A stretch of DNA of 8,464 nucleotides from positions 1-8,464 of the forward strand of contig CAJUQY010000071.1 in the NCBI GenBank assembly GCA_910588815.1. Direction: 5' to 3'. The position numbers and the translations under genes were made by a program. Under the pieces are notes generated by a model. It did not search any database, had not been told where the DNA came from, and saw only the letters and a list, made by a program, of their open reading frames with translations. Origin of the DNA: an uncultured Lachnospiraceae bacterium. Lineage in GTDB: Bacteria; Bacillota; Clostridia; Lachnospirales; Lachnospiraceae. Below, in pieces: positions 7,201-8,464 of the stretch. Every line of letters starts with the position of its first letter. The stretch's first letter is position 1.

Positions 7201-7800
7201 CATCGTCTGGTTCATATCCGTAAACAGCATATTCTCCGCCGTGACATCGGGTAATTGGGGCAGCCTGTCCTTCTCCCGCCCGACTTCCGCCGACTCTGTC
7301 TCTTTCTTTGCAGGCGCTTCGCCGGCTTCCCCGTCCGCCCTGCTTTCCGTTTGCCCCACTTCTGTCACAGGCTCCGCGGCTCCTGCCCCCTCTGTGAAAG
7401 CCTCTCCGGATCCGGGCTCCTGCCCTTTCGGGATATCCAACCCCTTCTCCTCTTCTTCCTCCGGTTCCGGCTTTGTTTCTTCTTCCGGATCTGTCTCTTT
7501 CTCCGGAGCTGTCTCTGCTTCTGTCGATACCTCCCCGCCCCGGATATCCTCCGATTCCTCTGTCTCCGGTTCTCCGGTTTTTCCTTTGTCATTCTCCGTC
7601 TTCTGGTCTTCCTTCCGGCATTCTGTCTCCGCCGTCTCGGCGGCCCCATCGCCCGAAAACGCCGTTTCCTCTGCACCCTGGGAAACTGCCGCCGTCTCTT
7701 CTCCCGGACCCGCCGCCCTGGCCGGTATACCGGGCAGAGAGGTGGCAATCACCGAAAACGCCAGGAACCCTGCCAGAAGCCTGCTGCTTTTTTCCTTCAT
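4213..7800 (-). CDS. Large secreted repeat protein with C-terminal substrate-binding-protein N-lobe; putative corrinoid/tetrapyrrole capture protein
   Basis: I do not recognise a characterised homologue. Numbered from 7800 (1195 residues), it has a signal peptide with a likely ARA-A cleavage near 29-30. A Glu/Thr/Pro-rich acidic spacer runs to ~185, followed by a divergent repeat (~208-323). Three near-identical repeats follow (~353-454, 466-566, 578-677, period 112), then a Pro/Gly/Ser linker, a fifth beta-rich domain (~740-841), and a segment (~866-1160) homologous to the downstream binding protein's N-lobe. It ends in a Glu/Lys/Ala-rich tail. The repeats share SSASMF, GTGYDYLYLGTA and AAHSKKND-WYDR motifs and resemble NEAT/Shp-type beta-sandwich modules, which is inference. 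There is no LPXTG, lipobox or C-terminal membrane segment. I chose the ATG at 7800 because GGGAG precedes it by 8 nt; an in-frame ATG at 7815 (five residues longer) has a poor site and abuts a hairpin. It is the first gene after a cobalamin riboswitch and overlaps the next by 4 bp. Confidence 0.85.
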   Translation of the reverse strand: MKEKSSRLLAGFLAFSVIATSLPGIPARAAGPGEETAAVSQGAEETAFSGDGAAETAETECRKEDQKTENDKGKTGEPETEESEDIRGGEVSTEAETAPEKETDPEEETKPEPEEEEEKGLDIPKGQEPGSGEAFTEGAGAAEPVTEVGQTESRADGEAGEAPAKKETESAEVGREKDRLPQLPDVTAENMLFTDMNQTMGIQLLAAKGAGIQVLKASDSSVYKMFQVDDSAAKINQEKSTIEITIYTSSVSYDKLYFGKKEDEPKEPVAAGTPWNGSGWSFSFEVPLEKSGQKIPVCLGKKDGSWYTSNDLVMTIPDGLALNPAPDPAPAPEEKPADPQPAPLPEQSSGDTYDVIEVDSSASMFKVTDCMLITENGKTGAVITLSGTGYDYLYLGTAADAEKAPASEYISFAENEAGAYTYTLAEVALDTPVAVAAHSKKNDRWYDRTLTFKSDSRKRIAKEGDYRAEVESSASMFRVVNCVLASRGGSMHAAITLSGTGYDYLYLGTAADAQAASAEKWIPFEEREPGVYTYTLPVSALDVPLSVAAHSKKNDKWYDRSLTFRSGGMKRTLEDGTYQVPVESSAAMFKVTDCVLTAKGGGMYAVITLSGTGYDYLYLGTADKAGDFQAEWISFVENETGAYTYTLPVSALDTPILVAAHSKKNDKWYDRSLTFKTEGARRLSGEGGRPGGNEQPGTDQQPGDNGSQTEPPAADNTADKESSYESDTSGSTRRVDSSVNLPDGVYKPDKFSWSGGTGRISISCPKITVTGGKAYATLIFSSDSYTYVKANGNRYSASTGGGTSTFVIPVELNKNNTVIGMTTKMSASHEIVYSIYIYLAAAENGGEPGDADGLSGETLDEEAPKIIGLTYESETEVGYAEQFKIYHYNDGITLLEISLARGRKDREGTFPEEDGTQEIKEPEETGEETEEETDAEALEEDGADDEVIVTEAELTAKLYQEKVVRYLLVPEETELPVGLEKEAVIIRLPAERAYVASAEALGMLEQLEALDAVTAVGFEKEECPVESLAEAMEVKQGEEEAAAVFGGLFDAPDFKTLLGRKCGLALLPGELLPGEPEENTEDKNISSDGEETEGRERGKETVLGFEEQKERFEKLTERFSMLSIPVILDGSADEKTELASYEWIKVYGILFDCEQEAEELFEAAVKAAEKAEAEEKAETEELTGTAQKTREGAER
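4321..5205 (-). other. Fused partial substrate-binding-protein N-lobe domain within the surface protein
   Basis: Residues ~866-1160 align along their length with residues ~101-287 of the lipoprotein encoded next: GLTYES with GLAFES, YAEQF with YAQAF, RYLLVP with RYLVVP, PDFKTLLGRKCGLA with PDYELLINEGCDLA, and EWIKVYGIL with EWIKLYGVL. Two acidic insertions (~60 and ~30 residues) interrupt it. No C-lobe follows, so it cannot close on a ligand in the usual two-lobe way. The ATSAM Met of the lipoprotein is replaced by Leu and the HPLGR motif by ELASY. Confidence 0.85.
5770..6744 (-). repeat. Three tandem 336-bp intragenic repeats
   Basis: These encode the three near-identical ~100-residue modules of the surface protein with an exact 112-codon period (SSASMF/SSAAMF Met codons at residues 364, 476 and 588). 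At DNA level the similarity is patchy but includes a 53-bp block (5777-5829 and 6110-6162) with a single mismatch covering the FHSKKNDKWYDR-type C-terminal part. Such blocks point to recent duplication or gene conversion. A more diverged fourth copy precedes them (about 6832-7179). Confidence 0.9.
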
Positions 7801-7805
7801 CTGTT

Positions 7806-7813
7806 CCACTCCC
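7806..7813 (-). promoter_or_regulatory. Ribosome binding site deciding the start of the surface protein gene
   Basis: GGGAGTGG (minus strand) places its GGAG core 8 nt before the ATG at 7798-7800. The in-frame ATG at 7815 has only a weak GGATGA next to the hairpin. The downstream ATG also gives a more typical secretion start, MKEKSSRLL. Confidence 0.6.
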
Positions 7814-7821
7814 ATTCATCC

Positions 7822-7844
7822 GATATGTATTTCCCATACATATC
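7822..7844. repeat. 9-bp inverted repeat just upstream of the first ribosome binding site
   Basis: Perfect arms GATATGTAT (7822-7830) and ATACATATC (7836-7844) flank a 5-base spacer. In the transcript this would be a hairpin ending ~9 nt before the GGGAG ribosome site of the large surface protein gene. It could be an operator, an mRNA 5'-stabilising hairpin, or a translation modulator. It crowds the alternative ATG at 7815 and so favours initiation at 7800. Confidence 0.6.
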
Positions 7845-7872
7845 TGCGGCCACTGAGAGGAGGCCTTTCCTG

Positions 7873-7909
7873 TTGGTGCTCCGCCTTAGGGTTTGGTACT
7901 CTGCCTTAG
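7873..7909. repeat. Tandem 17-bp direct repeat in the operon leader
   Basis: Two copies of CTAAGGCRGAGYACCAA (minus-strand sense) lie at 7893-7909 and 7873-7889, 15 of 17 bases identical with a 20-bp period. They sit between the riboswitch terminator and the first gene. Spacing near two helical turns suits a dimeric DNA-binding regulator, but they could also act in the RNA. No known site is recognised. A short inverted repeat TTGCG/CGCAA (7917-7930) lies beside them. Confidence 0.55.
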
Positions 7910-7955
7910 ATCATGGTTGCGTCACCGCAAAATCGGATTCCGCTCCCATACAACG

Positions 7956-7989
7956 AAAAAACACCGGCTTTCTCAAACAAGAAAGCCGG
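7956..7989 (-). terminator. Intrinsic terminator serving as riboswitch expression platform
   Basis: On the minus strand a perfect 10-bp hairpin (arms 7980-7989 and 7964-7973; CCGGCUUUCU pairing with AGAAAGCCGG) with a 6-nt loop is followed after a few bases by six U residues (7956-7961). It lies ~70 nt downstream of the cobalamin aptamer and ~155 nt before the first start codon, the position expected for transcription attenuation. Confidence 0.9.
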
Positions 7990-8040
7990 CATCTCTCATC
8001 CTGTCATATACAGGCCATGCCTAAAGGGCTATGCTTTCTT
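7979..8040 (-). promoter_or_regulatory. Candidate antiterminator pairing
   Basis: The RNA segment AAGAAAGC (8033-8040) is perfectly complementary to GCUUUCUU (7979-7986), which forms most of the 5' arm and the loop edge of the terminator. Pairing of these 8 nt would prevent the terminator hairpin, giving the on-state when cobalamin is scarce. The complementarity is visible; its use in the cell is inferred, and the first segment lies outside the aptamer proper, so how ligand binding controls it is not clear. Confidence 0.4.
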
Positions 8041-8059
8041 CGGAAGCTCTTCACCAACC

Positions 8060-8234
8060 TTTTCAGCAGGTTTCCTGGCTCGCAGATCATCGCCCGACTA
8101 TGCCTTCTCGCACCTGTAGGATGCAATGGCTCTCCTATAGTCTCACTCCCTGCTTACAGTGACCGGATCGCTCAGGTTTTCCACCTGATTCCCTTTTAAC
8201 CGGCAGACATGATCTCTCTGCCCGGCACTGAAAA
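8060..8234 (-). promoter_or_regulatory. Cobalamin riboswitch (adenosylcobalamin-type aptamer)
   Basis: The minus strand carries the conserved parts of a cobalamin aptamer in the right order. The closing stem P1 pairs UUUUCAG (8228-8234) with CUGAAAA (8060-8066). The core AAAAGGGAAU, the hairpin UCAGGU-GGAAA-ACCUGA and CACUGUAAGC lie within 8152-8197. A peripheral arm is closed by GACUAU (8137-8142) and AUAGUC (8096-8101). The B12 box AGCCAGGAAACCUGC occupies 8066-8080. Together these are diagnostic of the Rfam Cobalamin class. The aptamer lies just after the promoter and before an intrinsic terminator, so bound cobalamin should lower expression of the whole operon. Confidence 0.93.
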
Positions 8235-8256
8235 TCCCTTTTTCTATTCAGACATA

Positions 8257-8285
8257 AGTATAACAAAGGTTCCATGTTTTGGCAA
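8257..8285 (-). promoter_or_regulatory. Sigma-A promoter of the operon
   Basis: Read on the minus strand, a -35 box TTGCCA (8280-8285) is followed by a 17-bp spacer and a -10 box TATACT (8257-8262). This is one mismatch from consensus in the -10 and two in the -35, with ideal spacing. Transcription would begin near 8249-8250, about 15 nt before the riboswitch aptamer. No other promoter of this quality was seen between here and the first gene. Confidence 0.8.
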
Positions 8286-8302
8286 GTCCGGTCTTATTTA
8301 CT

Positions 8303-8384
8303 TAGGGCTGTTTCACGAAAATTTCCAAGTTGGCCTTTTAGAACGTTTTATTCTATTTTTATATTTCCTCATGAAACAGCCCTA
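8303..8384. repeat. 82-bp element with 13-bp terminal inverted repeats (MITE-like or insertion-sequence remnant)
   Basis: TAGGGCTGTTTCA (8303-8315) is the exact reverse complement of 8372-8384, with a 56-bp AT-rich interior that has no coding potential. GGGCTGTTTCA-type ends resemble insertion-sequence termini, and both ends are bordered by TA. There is no U-tract on either side, so it is a poor intrinsic terminator. It lies between the preceding gene's stop and the operon promoter. No convincing longer target duplication is visible. Confidence 0.45.
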
Positions 8385-8387
8385 TAT

Positions 8388-8464
8388 TTATCTCTGTACC
8401 CTTGCGCCCGCGCCGCCCATGAGGGCCTCCACCTCTTTTTTGCTGGCCATGGTGGTGTCGCCGG
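8388..8464 (-). CDS. C-terminal 24 codons of an unrecognised gene
   Basis: An open minus-strand frame enters from the right edge and ends at a TAA (8388-8390). It reads GDTTMASKKEVEALM followed by a Gly/Ala-rich end finishing in RVQR. Codon use (GC-rich third positions) looks like the neighbouring genes. The piece is too short to name, and the start is outside the window. It stops 4 bp before an inverted-repeat element and ~100 bp before the operon promoter, so it is probably a separate transcription unit. Confidence 0.6.
   Translation of the reverse strand, partial: GDTTMASKKEVEALMGGAGARVQR

Noticed and set aside
7255..8199. Plus-strand open frame running through the acidic spacer, leader and riboswitch
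   Set aside because: It spans a riboswitch and terminator on the other strand and its protein is the mirror of Glu/Pro-rich codons; no ribosome site or domain supports it.
8303..8384. Inverted repeat as an intrinsic terminator for the rightmost gene
   Set aside because: The loop is 56 nt and no U-tract follows on the minus strand, so a mobile-element origin fits better, though bidirectional termination is not excluded.

Overview
The base composition (GC-rich for a Firmicute), the Gram-positive style lipoprotein and secretion signals, and the strong AGGAGG-type ribosome binding sites suggest a gut-type clostridium, most likely Lachnospiraceae. That assignment is inference from sequence style; no phylogenetic marker gene is present.

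Layout. Positions 1-777 (+) hold the C-terminal part of an N-acyl-D-amino-acid deacylase. Everything else runs on the minus strand. Reading with transcription (right to left): the last 24 codons of an unrecognised gene (8388-8464); an 82-bp inverted-repeat element (8303-8384); a near-consensus sigma-A promoter (8257-8285); a cobalamin riboswitch aptamer (8060-8234); an intrinsic terminator (7956-7989) with a candidate antiterminator; a ~155-nt leader with two unexplained repeats; then a four-gene operon. The operon encodes a ~1195-residue secreted surface protein (4213-7800), an ABC substrate-binding lipoprotein (2882-4216), a FecCD/BtuC-type permease (1840-2865) and an ATPase with an extra C-terminal domain (724-1836). 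Genes overlap or are separated by 3-16 bp, so they are probably one transcript. The ATPase gene overlaps the convergent deacylase by 54 bp.

How it works together. By family alone the transporter would be labelled iron/siderophore/heme. The riboswitch instead says the transcript is shut off by cobalamin, so the operon is most simply read as corrinoid uptake. The first and largest gene is the unusual part: an exported protein with four related ~110-residue beta-rich repeats (three nearly identical), a fifth divergent domain, and a C-terminal piece homologous to the N-lobe of the substrate-binding protein encoded immediately downstream. I propose a surface corrinoid (or other metallo-tetrapyrrole) capture protein that passes ligand to the lipoprotein. 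The repeats, fusion, riboswitch and gene order are visible in the sequence; the ligand and hand-off are inference.
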